Positions 6,632 through 14,254 are shown, numbered from the stretch's first letter. The stretch: DNA of 19,847 nt from Pseudomonadota bacterium (GCA_023433855.1 JAEYTV010000444.1:1-19847); one strand, 5' to 3'. Translations and numbers: made by a program. The notes: generated from the sequence alone by a model not told the origin.

Positions 6632-8638
6632 CTACTTTCGCTTTTCGCCTCTTGCGTCGGGCTTCTTCTTGAACGGCTTGTCGCCGAACGGCCGTCCTCC
6701 GGAAGGCTTGTCCGCGGCTTTCTTGGAAAACCCGCCCTTTGGCTTGGGCGCGCCCCAGACCTCGTCGTCGATACGACGCTCGTCCCGAACCCTGTCGCCC
6801 TTCTCGCTGGCGACCTTGCCCTTTGGTTTCCAGTCCTTGCGCGGCGCGTCGTCCTTGAACGGCTTGTCGCGGAAGGACTTCGCTCGTCCCTCGCTCGCGC
6901 CCTCTCTGCCCTTGTTTTTCCAAGGCTTGTCCATCCGCGCACCCTCACGACCGACATGTGCGTCGTCGTGCTGGCCGCGGGAAAAGCTGCTGAAATCCGG
7001 GGCGCTTTCGAGTCTTGTGACGCGGATACCCCGCTCCATCATTCCGTCTTTGCCGAGCTTTGCAATGAACCGGTCGGCGTGTCCGGCGGCGATCTCCACG
7101 AAGGTCTCGTCGGCCTGCATCTTGATGGCGCCGATCTCGTTCTTGCTGAGGTCACCATTGCGGCAGATCGTCGGGATCAGCCAACGCGGTTCTGCTCGCT
7201 GCTTGCGGCCGACCGACAGCGAAAACCAGACGGCGGGCCCGAAATCACCCCTCGGCGTCAGCGGCCGGGAGGCGGGATCGCCCCGTTCGCCGCCTTCGCG
7301 CGGCTTGCGGCCGGGTTCGAGCGAGACCTCGATGATATCTTCAGGTGCGGAATTCTTGCCGCGGTAAAGCGTGACGAATGCTGTAGCGAGCTTGCGAGCG
7401 TCGAACCGCTCGACGAGCTTTCCGACAAGCGCCTCTTCCGAGTCGTCCTTTGGCACCTCCTCGAAGATCGGATCGGCAAACAGCCGTTCTTCGTCCCGGG
7501 CACTCACCTCGTCGGCAGAGGGCGGGTTCGCCCAGGTCGGCTCGATCTTGGCGCCCATCAGGAGGCGCTCGGCCTTGCGCCGCTGGTTGACCGGCACGAT
7601 CAGCGCACTGACGCCCTTCCGGCCAGCGCGACCGGTCCGCCCAGAGCGGTGCAGCAGCGTTTCGGAATTGCTCGGCAGGTCGGCATGGATGACGAGTTCA
7701 AGGCCAGGCAGGTCTATGCCGCGGGCGGCGACGTCGGTTGCGATACAGACGCGCGCGCGACCGTCACGCATGGCCTGCAACGCGTGGGTACGCTCGTTCT
7801 GGGTCAACTCGCCCGACAAGGCGACAACGGAGAAATTGCGATTTGAAAGCCGCGCATGCAGATGGTTGACCCCAGCACGTGTCGAGCAGAACACGATCGC
7901 GTTCGGAGCCTCGTAATAACGCAAGACGTTGACGATGGCATGCTCGCGATCATGCGGGGTGACGAGCAGCGCTCGATAGTCGATATCGATATGCTGCTTC
8001 TGTTCGGCCTGGGTGCTGATGCGCACCGCATCCCGCTGGTAGCTCTTGGCAAGCTTGGCGATTGCGGCGGGGACCGTCGCCGAGAACATCAGCGTGCGAC
8101 GGTCATCCGGCGCCGATTCAAGAATGAATTCAAGATCTTCGCGGAAACCAAGGTCGAGCATCTCGTCGGCTTCGTCGAGCACTGCGACCCTGATCTCCGC
8201 CATGTCGAGTGCCGAACGTCGGATATGGTCGCAGATGCGGCCCGGAGTCCCGACGACGATATGTGCGCCGCGTTCCAGCGCCCGCCGCTCGTTGCGGATA
8301 TCCATGCCGCCGACACAGGACGTAATTACGGCACCGGCTTCCGCATAGAGCCAGTCGAGTTCCCGCTTCACCTGCATGGCAAGTTCCCGCGTCGGGGCGA
8401 TAACAAGCGCCAGCGGGGCTGCCGCGCGGCCGAAGCGTTCTGCGTTTTCGAGCAGAGTGGGAGCCATGGCGATACCGAAGGCGACAGTCTTGCCGGAGCC
8501 GGTCTGGGCCGAGACAAGCGCGTCCGACGTGGCTAGCGCAGGGTCGAGCATCGCCTGCTGGACCGGGGTCAGTGTGGCATAGCCGCGTTTTTCCAACGCC
8601 TTGGCGATCGCCGGAACAGCGCCATTGATATCAGTCAT
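6632..8638 (-). CDS. deaD: DEAD-box ATP-dependent RNA helicase (CsdA/DbpA-like)
   Basis: This is an ATP-driven RNA-unwinding protein, probably acting in ribosome assembly, RNA decay or cold adaptation. Counting from the ATG at 8638 (668 residues): Q motif at about 19-31, Walker A AQTGSGKT 44-51, PTREL 82-86, TPGR 131-134, DEAD 155-158, SAT 186-188, ARGID 305-309 and HRSGRTGRAG 330-339. A DbpA-type RNA-binding domain follows at about 485-555 (AVWFSLSVGRKQRAEPRWL and after). Beyond it, roughly 100 residues are Lys/Arg/Gly/Asp-rich with repeated DKPF-like units (FRDKPFK, FGDKPFKKK) and look disordered, probably adding non-specific RNA affinity. An upstream in-frame ATG at 8740 would add 34 residues unlike the family and would consume the hairpin leader, so 8638 is preferred. 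The gene follows cysA by 117 bp on the same strand and may have its own promoter. Confidence 0.93.
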   Translation of the reverse strand: MTDINGAVPAIAKALEKRGYATLTPVQQAMLDPALATSDALVSAQTGSGKTVAFGIAMAPTLLENAERFGRAAAPLALVIAPTRELAMQVKRELDWLYAEAGAVITSCVGGMDIRNERRALERGAHIVVGTPGRICDHIRRSALDMAEIRVAVLDEADEMLDLGFREDLEFILESAPDDRRTLMFSATVPAAIAKLAKSYQRDAVRISTQAEQKQHIDIDYRALLVTPHDREHAIVNVLRYYEAPNAIVFCSTRAGVNHLHARLSNRNFSVVALSGELTQNERTHALQAMRDGRARVCIATDVAARGIDLPGLELVIHADLPSNSETLLHRSGRTGRAGRKGVSALIVPVNQRRKAERLLMGAKIEPTWANPPSADEVSARDEERLFADPIFEEVPKDDSEEALVGKLVERFDARKLATAFVTLYRGKNSAPEDIIEVSLEPGRKPREGGERGDPASRPLTPRGDFGPAVWFSLSVGRKQRAEPRWLIPTICRNGDLSKNEIGAIKMQADETFVEIAAGHADRFIAKLGKDGMMERGIRVTRLESAPDFSSFSRGQHDDAHVGREGARMDKPWKNKGREGASEGRAKSFRDKPFKDDAPRKDWKPKGKVASEKGDRVRDERRIDDEVWGAPKPKGGFSKKAADKPSGGRPFGDKPFKKKPDARGEKRK

Positions 8639-8662
8639 GAGATCGGTCTTTCGGATTTTCGG

Positions 8663-8697
8663 GGGCGCTTGCGCCCAGGGCTGCAACGATCGCAGCC
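8663..8697 (-). promoter_or_regulatory. Two tandem hairpins in the 5' leader of the helicase gene
   Basis: Directly upstream of the helicase ATG the minus strand carries two perfect stem-loops 2 bp apart. GGCTGC-7 nt-GCAGCC is at 8697-8679 and GGGCGC-AA-GCGCCC at 8676-8663; the second lies 24 nt from the start codon. No T-run follows, so neither is a typical terminator of cysA. A structured leader that controls translation or mRNA stability of an RNA helicase is one reading. A cysA 3' barrier is another. Confidence 0.5.
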
Positions 8698-8755
8698 GAA
8701 CGTTTGCGCCGTCCCTAGCGGGAAACCCCGAAAAAGTCAAAAGCTTATCGGTATG

Positions 8756-9775
8756 TCAGACGGCAAACACCTTCGCCCGCCGCAGGGTCACAAAGCCCCC
8801 GTCGCCGGCTTTGAGGAGGCGTTCGGGCTCCACATCGAATTCCAGATGCTCGCCTGTCTCGGCCGTGGCCAGCACGCGCCGGCCGTCGGCGCGGTCCAGT
8901 ACGCGACTGATGCTGGCCGGAATGCCCGGCCCCTGTAACGACCAGTCGAGATCGGCCGGGCGTGCGTAGAGTTCCGCCTTGCCGTCTGCCAGTCCAGAAA
9001 CCTCGATCGCCGCACCGCTGGCATAGGCCTTGCCGTCGCGCACTTCGGCGGCGATCACATTGGCGTCGCCAAGAAATTTCATCACAAAGGCCGATTGCGG
9101 ATCGCGGCACCCCTCTTCCGGGGTCCCCTGCTGCACGATCTGCCCGTCCTTCAGGATCACCACGCGATCGGCAAGATCGAGTGCTTCTTCCTGGTCGTGC
9201 GTCACGAACAGGGTCGTGATGCCGAGTTCGGAATGGATCTCGCGCAGCCAGCGGCGCAGGTCGCGCCGCACGTTGGCGTCGAGCGCACCGAAAGGTTCGT
9301 CGAGAAGCAGCACCTTGGGATCGACCGCAAGCGCACGGGCAAGCGCCACGCGCTGCCGCTGGCCTCCGGAGATCTGCGCCGGGAACCGCTCGCCGAGCCC
9401 CTCCAGCCGCACCAGCCGCAGCAACTCTCTGACACGCGCCTCGATTGCCGCCTTCTCGCGCTTCACCTTCGACACCTTCATGCCGAAGGCGATGTTTTCG
9501 GCGACCGTCATATGAGGGAAAAGCGCGTAATGCTGAAACACGAAGCCGACGCCGCGGTCGCGCACCGGAATATCGGTCGCGTCCTGCTCGCCGAAATAGA
9601 TGTGCCCGCCATCGGCATATTCGAGGCCGGCCACCATGCGCAGAATGGTCGTCTTGCCCGAGCCGGAGGGCCCGAGTAAAGCGACGAGTTCTCCGCTTTC
9701 GATCTCGAGCGACACGTCCCGCACGGCCCGGAAGGTCTCGAAGGTTTTGACGATGTGGTCGAGGCGGATTTTCAT
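8756..9775 (-). CDS. cysA: Sulfate/thiosulfate ABC transporter ATP-binding protein
   Basis: This is the cytoplasmic ATPase that powers the CysTWA sulfate and thiosulfate importer. It has 339 residues. It has Walker A GPSGSGKT (35-42), Q-loop Gln81, signature ISGGQRQR (135-142), Walker B VLLLDEP with Glu160, D-loop GALD and H-loop His193. A C-terminal TOBE-like regulatory domain spans about 240-339. The start is ATG at 9775, giving MKIRLDHIVKTFETFRAVRD, which agrees with the family. The first four bases of the gene overlap the cysW stop (ATGA at 9775-9772), so translation is probably coupled. A longer in-frame reading through cysW is an artefact of the high GC content. It is the last gene of the sulfate operon. 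Confidence 0.96.
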   Translation of the reverse strand: MKIRLDHIVKTFETFRAVRDVSLEIESGELVALLGPSGSGKTTILRMVAGLEYADGGHIYFGEQDATDIPVRDRGVGFVFQHYALFPHMTVAENIAFGMKVSKVKREKAAIEARVRELLRLVRLEGLGERFPAQISGGQRQRVALARALAVDPKVLLLDEPFGALDANVRRDLRRWLREIHSELGITTLFVTHDQEEALDLADRVVILKDGQIVQQGTPEEGCRDPQSAFVMKFLGDANVIAAEVRDGKAYASGAAIEVSGLADGKAELYARPADLDWSLQGPGIPASISRVLDRADGRRVLATAETGEHLEFDVEPERLLKAGDGGFVTLRRAKVFAV

Positions 9776-10659
9776 GTGGCGTTCTCGGCAGAATTGGAGG
9801 CCAAGGCGGGGCGGCGGACGCGGCCGGCGCCGTGGCGCTCCAGCCCCACCTTCGCGATGATGGTAAAGACGGCGATCAGCGCCAGGATCGAGGCCGAGGC
9901 GAACGCGCCTGTCGCCTGGTAGTCGTGATAGAGCAATTCGATATGCAGTGGCAGCGTGTTGGTCTGCCCGCGGATATTGCCGGCCACGACCGAGACGGCC
10001 CCGAACTCGCCCATGACGCGGGCGTTGCACAGAATGACGCCGTAAAGCAGCGCCCATTTCACATTCGGCAGCGTCACCGAGAAGAAGGTGCGCCAGCCCG
10101 AGGCGCCGAGCGAGGTCGCCGCCTCCTCGAGATCGCGCCCCTGCGCCTGCATGAGCGGAATGAGCTCCCGCGCGACGAACGGCGCGGTGACGAACATCGA
10201 AGCGAGGATGATGCCGGGGATCGCAAACAGGATCTTGATGCCCCAGGCATCGAGGGTCGGCCCGAAGATGCCCTGCAGACCGTAGACGAAGAGATAGGCG
10301 ACCCCGGCAACGATCGGCGACACCGAGAACGGGATCTCGATCAGTACGAGCAGGAAGCGCTTGCCCCAGAAGTCGAACTTGGTGATCGCCCAGGCTGCCG
10401 CAATTCCGAACGCCGTATTGACGGGCACGGCAACGAGCGCCGTCAGCACGGTCAACATGATCGCGTGCCGCGTGTCGGGATGGAGGATCGTTTCGCGGTA
10501 GACGGCCCAGCCCTTCGCCAAGGCCTCCACGCCGATGACGACGAGCGGCGCGACGATGATCAGCGCCACCAGGACCAGCACCAGGCCGATCATGAACTGC
10601 CGGAAGAGCGGCTGATCGCCGACCCGCGGCGGCTTGCCATGTGTGTTAAGCCTGCTCAT
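9772..10659 (-). CDS. cysW: Sulfate/thiosulfate ABC transporter permease CysW
   Basis: This is one of the two inner-membrane permeases of the sulfate importer, 295 residues. Six hydrophobic segments are visible, starting with FMIGLVLVLVALIIVAPLVV (about 22-41). The cytoplasmic EAA loop that docks on CysA is at 179-190 (EAATSLGASGWR). CysW-type blocks include VARELIPLMQAQGRDLEEAA and CNARVMGEFGAVSVVAGN. The start ATG at 10659 lies 2 bp after the cysT stop and the end overlaps cysA by 4 bp. Confidence 0.96.
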   Translation of the reverse strand: MSRLNTHGKPPRVGDQPLFRQFMIGLVLVLVALIIVAPLVVIGVEALAKGWAVYRETILHPDTRHAIMLTVLTALVAVPVNTAFGIAAAWAITKFDFWGKRFLLVLIEIPFSVSPIVAGVAYLFVYGLQGIFGPTLDAWGIKILFAIPGIILASMFVTAPFVARELIPLMQAQGRDLEEAATSLGASGWRTFFSVTLPNVKWALLYGVILCNARVMGEFGAVSVVAGNIRGQTNTLPLHIELLYHDYQATGAFASASILALIAVFTIIAKVGLERHGAGRVRRPALASNSAENAT

Positions 10660-10661
10660 GG

Positions 10662-11501
10662 TCAGCCCCTTGCCGTATAGCGCAGGGCTCGCGCCTGCAG
10701 CCAGTTGGTGACCGCCAGCATCACGAAAGCGGTGATCAGGAGCACCGAGGCGATCGCCGCAGCCGCTTGGTAATCATACTCCTCCAGCCGGATGAAGATC
10801 AGCAGTGCCGTGATTTCCGTCGACATCGGCTGGTTGCCGGCAATGAAGATGATCGCGCCGAACTCGCCCAGGCTGCGGGCGAAGGAAAGCGAAACCCCCG
10901 CGAGAAGCGCGGGAGTGAGCAGCGGCAGGATCACCTTGCGGAAGATTGTCCAGTCGCTCCCCCCGAGCGATTGCGCGGCCTCTTCGAGTGCCGGATCAAG
11001 ATCCTCCAGCACCGGCTGCACCGTGCGCACGATGAAGGGGAGCGAGGTGAAGCACATGGCAACCATGATGCCGATCGGCGTATAGGCGACCCGGATCCCG
11101 AGTGGCTCGAGGATCGAACCGAACCAGCCGTTCGAAGCGAAGAGAGCCGTCAGCGCGATACCTGCAACTGCCGTCGGCAAGGCGAATGGAAGATCCACCA
11201 TGGCATCCACGAAGCGCCAGCCGGGGAAACGGTAGCGCGTCAGCACCCAGGCGAGAGCCAATCCGAAGAACAGGTTGAACGTCGTTGCGCCCAGTGCCGA
11301 AAGCACCGTGACCCGATAGCTCGCCAGCGACCGCGAGGAGGAGACGATCCGCCAGTAGTCCTCAGGGCCGAGGCTTGCGGCCTTCAAGACAAGAGCCACA
11401 AGCGGCAACACCACGATCAGTCCCACGTAAAGGACGGTCACACCCAGCGACAGGCGTAATCCGGGCAGGACGTTGCGTTTCAAGCGGCTGCTCCTTGTCA
11501 C
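10662..11501 (-). CDS. cysT: Sulfate/thiosulfate ABC transporter permease CysT (CysU)
   Basis: This is the second permease of the importer, up to 279 residues with six membrane spans. The block RNVLPGLRLSLGVTVLYVGL near the N-terminus, DLPFALPTAVAGIALTALF at about 103-121, the EAA loop EEAAQSLGGSDW (173-184) and SFARSLGEFGAIIFIAGNQP are typical of CysT. The start is ambiguous. GTG at 11501 has no visible Shine-Dalgarno, whereas TTG at 11483 has a perfect AAGGAG (plus-strand 11491-11496) with 7 nt spacing. The latter gives a protein six residues shorter beginning MKRNVLPG. The ribosome-binding evidence favours TTG at 11483; the outer limit is listed. Confidence 0.95.
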   Translation of the reverse strand: MTRSSRLKRNVLPGLRLSLGVTVLYVGLIVVLPLVALVLKAASLGPEDYWRIVSSSRSLASYRVTVLSALGATTFNLFFGLALAWVLTRYRFPGWRFVDAMVDLPFALPTAVAGIALTALFASNGWFGSILEPLGIRVAYTPIGIMVAMCFTSLPFIVRTVQPVLEDLDPALEEAAQSLGGSDWTIFRKVILPLLTPALLAGVSLSFARSLGEFGAIIFIAGNQPMSTEITALLIFIRLEEYDYQAAAAIASVLLITAFVMLAVTNWLQARALRYTARG

Positions 11502-11509
11502 GGCAAAAC

Positions 11510-11534
11510 CCCGGCGGGATCAACGTCCGCCGGG
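11510..11534 (-). terminator. Intercistronic hairpin with T-run between cysP and cysT
   Basis: On the minus strand CCCGGCGG (11534-11527), a 9-nt loop and CCGCCGGG (11517-11510) form a perfect 8-bp GC stem, followed by G then TTTT (11508-11505). It lies about 25 nt after the cysP stop and just before the cysT start. It looks like a partial terminator or 3'-protecting stem giving more binding protein than permease, as known for other ABC importer operons. Complete termination is unlikely because the downstream permease genes have no obvious promoter of their own. Confidence 0.75.
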
Positions 11535-11559
11535 TGCATCAGTTTGCTCAGGCTGGGGA

Positions 11560-12546
11560 TTAACGGCTGCCGTAGAGCTTGTCGAGGGTGCCGCCCGAAG
11601 CGAAATGCTCCTTCTGGATCTTTTCCCAGCCGCCGAAAACGTCGTCGACGTTGACGAGGCGGATCTCCGGGAATTCCCCCTTATACTCTGCGGCGACCTT
11701 TTCGTTGTTCACGCGATGCCCGAACTGGGCGGCGATCCTCTGCCCTTCTTCCGTATAGAGGAAGTCGAGATAGGTCTTCGCGAGTTCTTCCGTTCCGCGT
11801 TTCTTGGCGACCCTGTCGACGATGGCAACCGGGAATTCGGCGAGAAGGCTGACGCTTGGGGTGACGGCCTCGACCTTGTCTGTCCCGTACTGCTTGGCAA
11901 TACCCCGGGTTTCCGCCTCGAAGGTGATCAACACGTCACCGGTTTCCCGCTCCACGAAGGTGGTCGTTGCCGCGCGGCCGCCGGTATCGAAAACCGGAAC
12001 GTTGTCGAAGATCTTGGTGATGAATGCCTGGATCTTGTCCTCGTCGCCCTCGTAGGCCTCCTTAGCCCAGGCATAGGCGGCAAGATAGGTGTAGCGGGCG
12101 TTGCCCGAGGTCTTCGGGTTCGGGAAAACGGCGTGGACGTCATCGCGGGCGAGATCGCCCCAGTCCTTGATATTCTTCGGATTGCCAGCCCGCACCAGGA
12201 AGGATGGGAAGGAGTAGAAAGGCGACGCGTTGTTCGGGAACTCCGTCTGCCAGTCTTCGGATACGAAACCCTGCTTCACCAGGAAGTCCACGTCCGGAAC
12301 CTGGTTGAACGTCACGACGTCGGCCTCCAGACCTTCGACTATGGAACGCGCCTGCTTCGACGTCCCCGCATGTGACTGGTCAACCGTGACGCCCGGATGA
12401 GCCTTGACGAAGGCTTCGTTCTCCGCAGCGAAGATTTCCCGAGCAATATCGTAGGACGCGTTGAGAAGCTTGTTCGGCTCCTGCGCCAGAACTGGCTGGG
12501 CGAGAAAGGCCGCAAGAGCGGAGCCGAGGATGACGAGGCGGTTCAT
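11560..12546 (-). CDS. cysP: Periplasmic sulfate/thiosulfate-binding protein
   Basis: This is the solute-binding component of the importer, 328 residues. A signal peptide covers residues 1-21 (MNRLVILGSALAAFLAQPVLA), probably cut before QEPNKLLNASYD. Family blocks follow: SHAGTSKQARSIVEGLEADV, the FPNPKTSGNARYTYLAAYAWA segment and the ATTTFVERETGDVLITFEAE segment, which belong to the sulfate-binding fold. Homologues are called Sbp or CysP according to sulfate or thiosulfate preference, and the sequence alone does not settle which. The start ATG at 12546 has GGAG 6 nt upstream. That Shine-Dalgarno is part of an inverted repeat in the leader. First gene of the cysPTWA operon. Confidence 0.94.
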   Translation of the reverse strand: MNRLVILGSALAAFLAQPVLAQEPNKLLNASYDIAREIFAAENEAFVKAHPGVTVDQSHAGTSKQARSIVEGLEADVVTFNQVPDVDFLVKQGFVSEDWQTEFPNNASPFYSFPSFLVRAGNPKNIKDWGDLARDDVHAVFPNPKTSGNARYTYLAAYAWAKEAYEGDEDKIQAFITKIFDNVPVFDTGGRAATTTFVERETGDVLITFEAETRGIAKQYGTDKVEAVTPSVSLLAEFPVAIVDRVAKKRGTEELAKTYLDFLYTEEGQRIAAQFGHRVNNEKVAAEYKGEFPEIRLVNVDDVFGGWEKIQKEHFASGGTLDKLYGSR

Positions 12547-12550
12547 GGAA

Positions 12551-12590
12551 GTCTCCAGAGTGGTATGGTAGCCGGAAACTATCGGGAGAC
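12551..12590 (-). promoter_or_regulatory. cysP leader: inverted repeat that would sequester the Shine-Dalgarno
   Basis: On the minus strand GTCTCC (12590-12585) is a perfect complement of GGAGAC (12556-12551), which contains the cysP Shine-Dalgarno four bases before the ATG. The 28-nt loop contains a short TAG/CTA pairing. Formation of the stem would hide the ribosome-binding site. A weak promoter candidate lies upstream (TTGGAC 12701-12696, 17 bp, TAAAAC 12678-12673), which would give a leader of roughly 120 nt, enough for a riboswitch-like element. I recognise no known riboswitch consensus with confidence. The pairing is seen; the regulation is inferred. Confidence 0.45.
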
Positions 12591-12690
12591 AATCATGGTC
12601 GCGAGGAACTCAGGACCCTGGTTTCCCCCACAGTTAGAAAATTTGGTTCGTTTTCCAGCTCGTTCGGCGCCTGTTTTACCCTTCAAGCAC

Positions 12691-12711
12691 GAAGAGTCCA
12701 AGCCACTCTTC
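12691..12711. repeat. Stem-loop directly after the EamA gene
   Basis: GAAGAGT (12691-12697) and ACTCTTC (12705-12711) form a perfect 7-bp inverted repeat around a 7-nt loop, starting 2 bp beyond the stop of the exporter gene. There is no T-run on the minus strand. It may mark the 3' end of the exporter transcript or be part of the cysP control region, since both genes run leftwards. Confidence 0.45.
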
Positions 12712-12712
12712 C

Positions 12713-13639
12713 TCAAACCGAGCTTACTGGCCGAGCCGCCGCCACCAGGATGATCCCCGAAAGGGACACGGCCATGCCGAGGGCCATCGGCCACGAGAGT
12801 GGTTCCCCGAACATCGCCCAGGCCCATATCATCACGACGGGCGGGCTGAGATACAAGACCGCCGTGACGCGGGCTGGCGACGACTTGCGCAGCGCCAGAT
12901 AGTAGAGGCTCCAGGCTCCTATGGTCGCAACGAAGACGAGCCACAGGACGCCACCGATGAACCCGGGCTCCATCACCGGCAAGACACGTCCCTCATGCCA
13001 TGCGAAGGGCGAGAAGATGGCCGCGGCCGACAGGCACTGGATGCAGAGGCTCTGATGCACCGGCATGACGTTCGTGGGACTGCGCTTTTGCAGCAGCGTC
13101 GCTACGGCGAGCGACAACGTTCCGATCACCGGCAGGCCATACGCCCACAGTGGCACATCACCCATGCTCATCGGCCAGCCCGACGCGATCAGGACGCCTG
13201 TAAGACCTATCAACGAGCCGAGCCATTGGCGCGGCGTAAGGAGATGCCCGAGAATGGGCCAGGATAGCACCGCAACCATCAGGGGCAGCATGTCCGTAAT
13301 GAGGGCGACGAGGCCGGTGGGAACGCCGAAGGAGATCGCCAGCGCAAAGCCGCCGAGATAGACGGACATCGCAAGCGCTCCAAACAGCATTTGCGGCAGA
13401 ACATCCCTCCACCGCACCCTTGGCCCCCACACGAGGGCGAATGGCAGGAGCACGAGGCCGGACACAAGGCTGCGCCACAGCAGGATGAGGAAAATGGGAG
13501 CGTGGTCGCTGGCAAAGCGAATGCCGATGAAGCCGGCACTCCAGCAGATGACCAGCGCGGCCTCGAGCAACAGGACAACCGCAAGCGCCGAGAATCTTCC
13601 TCTGGAATCAGGTCCTGCGGCAAGACCGTCAACCATCAT
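12713..13639 (-). CDS. EamA/DMT-superfamily transporter, 10 TM
   Basis: This is an inner-membrane protein of 308 residues made of two repeated five-helix EamA units, the drug/metabolite exporter layout. The first unit runs from about residue 20 to 150 (VICWSAGFIGIRFASDHAP, LLWRSLVSGLVLLPFALVW, VYLGGFALAISFGVPTGLVA), the second from about 170 to 305 (WSLYYLALRKSSPARVTAVL, LSPPVVMIWAWAMFGEPLSW). Phrases such as LLWRSLVSGLVLLP and MFGEPLSW are characteristic of the family. Three in-frame starts are close together (GTG 13642, ATG 13639, ATG 13636); the first ATG is used here. All overlap the 3' end of the TetR gene, so the two are probably translated together and the exporter is probably induced when the repressor is released. 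The substrate is unknown. Confidence 0.92.
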   Translation of the reverse strand: MMVDGLAAGPDSRGRFSALAVVLLLEAALVICWSAGFIGIRFASDHAPIFLILLWRSLVSGLVLLPFALVWGPRVRWRDVLPQMLFGALAMSVYLGGFALAISFGVPTGLVALITDMLPLMVAVLSWPILGHLLTPRQWLGSLIGLTGVLIASGWPMSMGDVPLWAYGLPVIGTLSLAVATLLQKRSPTNVMPVHQSLCIQCLSAAAIFSPFAWHEGRVLPVMEPGFIGGVLWLVFVATIGAWSLYYLALRKSSPARVTAVLYLSPPVVMIWAWAMFGEPLSWPMALGMAVSLSGIILVAAARPVSSV

Positions 13640-14219
13640 CACGCTCGTTCCGCAGGCGCTCCAGCATGGACGCAGCGATCCTTCGTGCGACTTTCAGCTG
13701 CCTTTCATGGCCTTCAAGCCCGGCTCTCGACATGGCGCCTTCCAGAAGAAACGAAAGGTGCTGGGCCATCTCTGACACCGAAGACGGCTCAAGGTGCATG
13801 TCGACAAGGCATTCCTCGAAGAACTGCTCGACCTCGTCCTTCTGTGCCGCCACAACCGCGCGCGCCATATCGCCGATCGGCAGCTCCGCCGCGGCATTGA
13901 ACAATCCGCAACCCCGAAACCCTCCCGCGGCTGCCGTTGCGTGATCGACGTAGGAATCGAAGACCGCCAATATCCGCTCGTGGGGGGTGGCGGTCCGATC
14001 CAGCCGGGCATTCAGCAATTCGTGCCAGTCCTCGCACCGACGCTCCAGATAGGCAGTCACGAGATCGGCCTTGGAGGAGAAGTTGTTGTAGAGGCTCATC
14101 TTCGCGACGCCGGCCCGGGCTGTGATTGAATCGATCCCCGTCGCGGTCAGGCCATCGGCGTAGAAAAGCTCCGAGGCTGCTTGCAAGAGGCGTTCGCGCG
14201 CTCCGCCACCACTAAGCAT
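13629..14219 (-). CDS. TetR/AcrR-family transcriptional repressor of the EamA exporter
   Basis: This is a repressor of 196 residues. The DNA-binding domain covers about residues 5-55 (ERLLQAASELFYADGLTATG, IDSITARAGVAKMSLYNNF, SSKADLVTAYL), a strong TetR_N match. The C-terminal helical part includes GGFRGCGLFNAAAELP, common in this subgroup. ATG at 14219 is preferred because GGAGGG (plus-strand 14224-14229) sits just upstream; the outer ATG at 14231 overlaps that Shine-Dalgarno. The 3' end overlaps the exporter start. A palindrome over the upstream region suggests autorepression. The likely role is ligand-responsive control of the exporter; the ligand is unknown. Confidence 0.92.
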   Translation of the reverse strand: MLSGGGARERLLQAASELFYADGLTATGIDSITARAGVAKMSLYNNFSSKADLVTAYLERRCEDWHELLNARLDRTATPHERILAVFDSYVDHATAAAGGFRGCGLFNAAAELPIGDMARAVVAAQKDEVEQFFEECLVDMHLEPSSVSEMAQHLSFLLEGAMSRAGLEGHERQLKVARRIAASMLERLRNERDDG

Positions 14220-14234
14220 ATGACCCTCCATTAC

Positions 14235-14254
14235 TATGTAGACCGGTATACCTA
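14235..14254. promoter_or_regulatory. Operator-like palindrome upstream of the tetR-eamA pair
   Basis: The segment is centred on ACCGGT (14242-14247) and reads TATGTAGACCGGTATACCTA. It is an inverted repeat with three mismatched pairs over 20 bp. Position and size fit a TetR-family operator that would control the tetR-eamA transcript. The TAGACCGG half-site is a common style among TetR operators; binding is inferred. Confidence 0.55.

Noticed and set aside
8639..8740. 34-residue N-terminal extension of the helicase
   Set aside because: The Q-motif spacing is normal from the ATG at 8638, and the extension coincides with the hairpin leader.
8756..10057. 433-residue version of CysA extended upstream
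   Set aside because: The extra 94 residues run through cysW in another frame and are Arg/Pro-rich; CysA homology begins at the ATG at 9775, which overlaps the cysW stop in a typical coupled arrangement.
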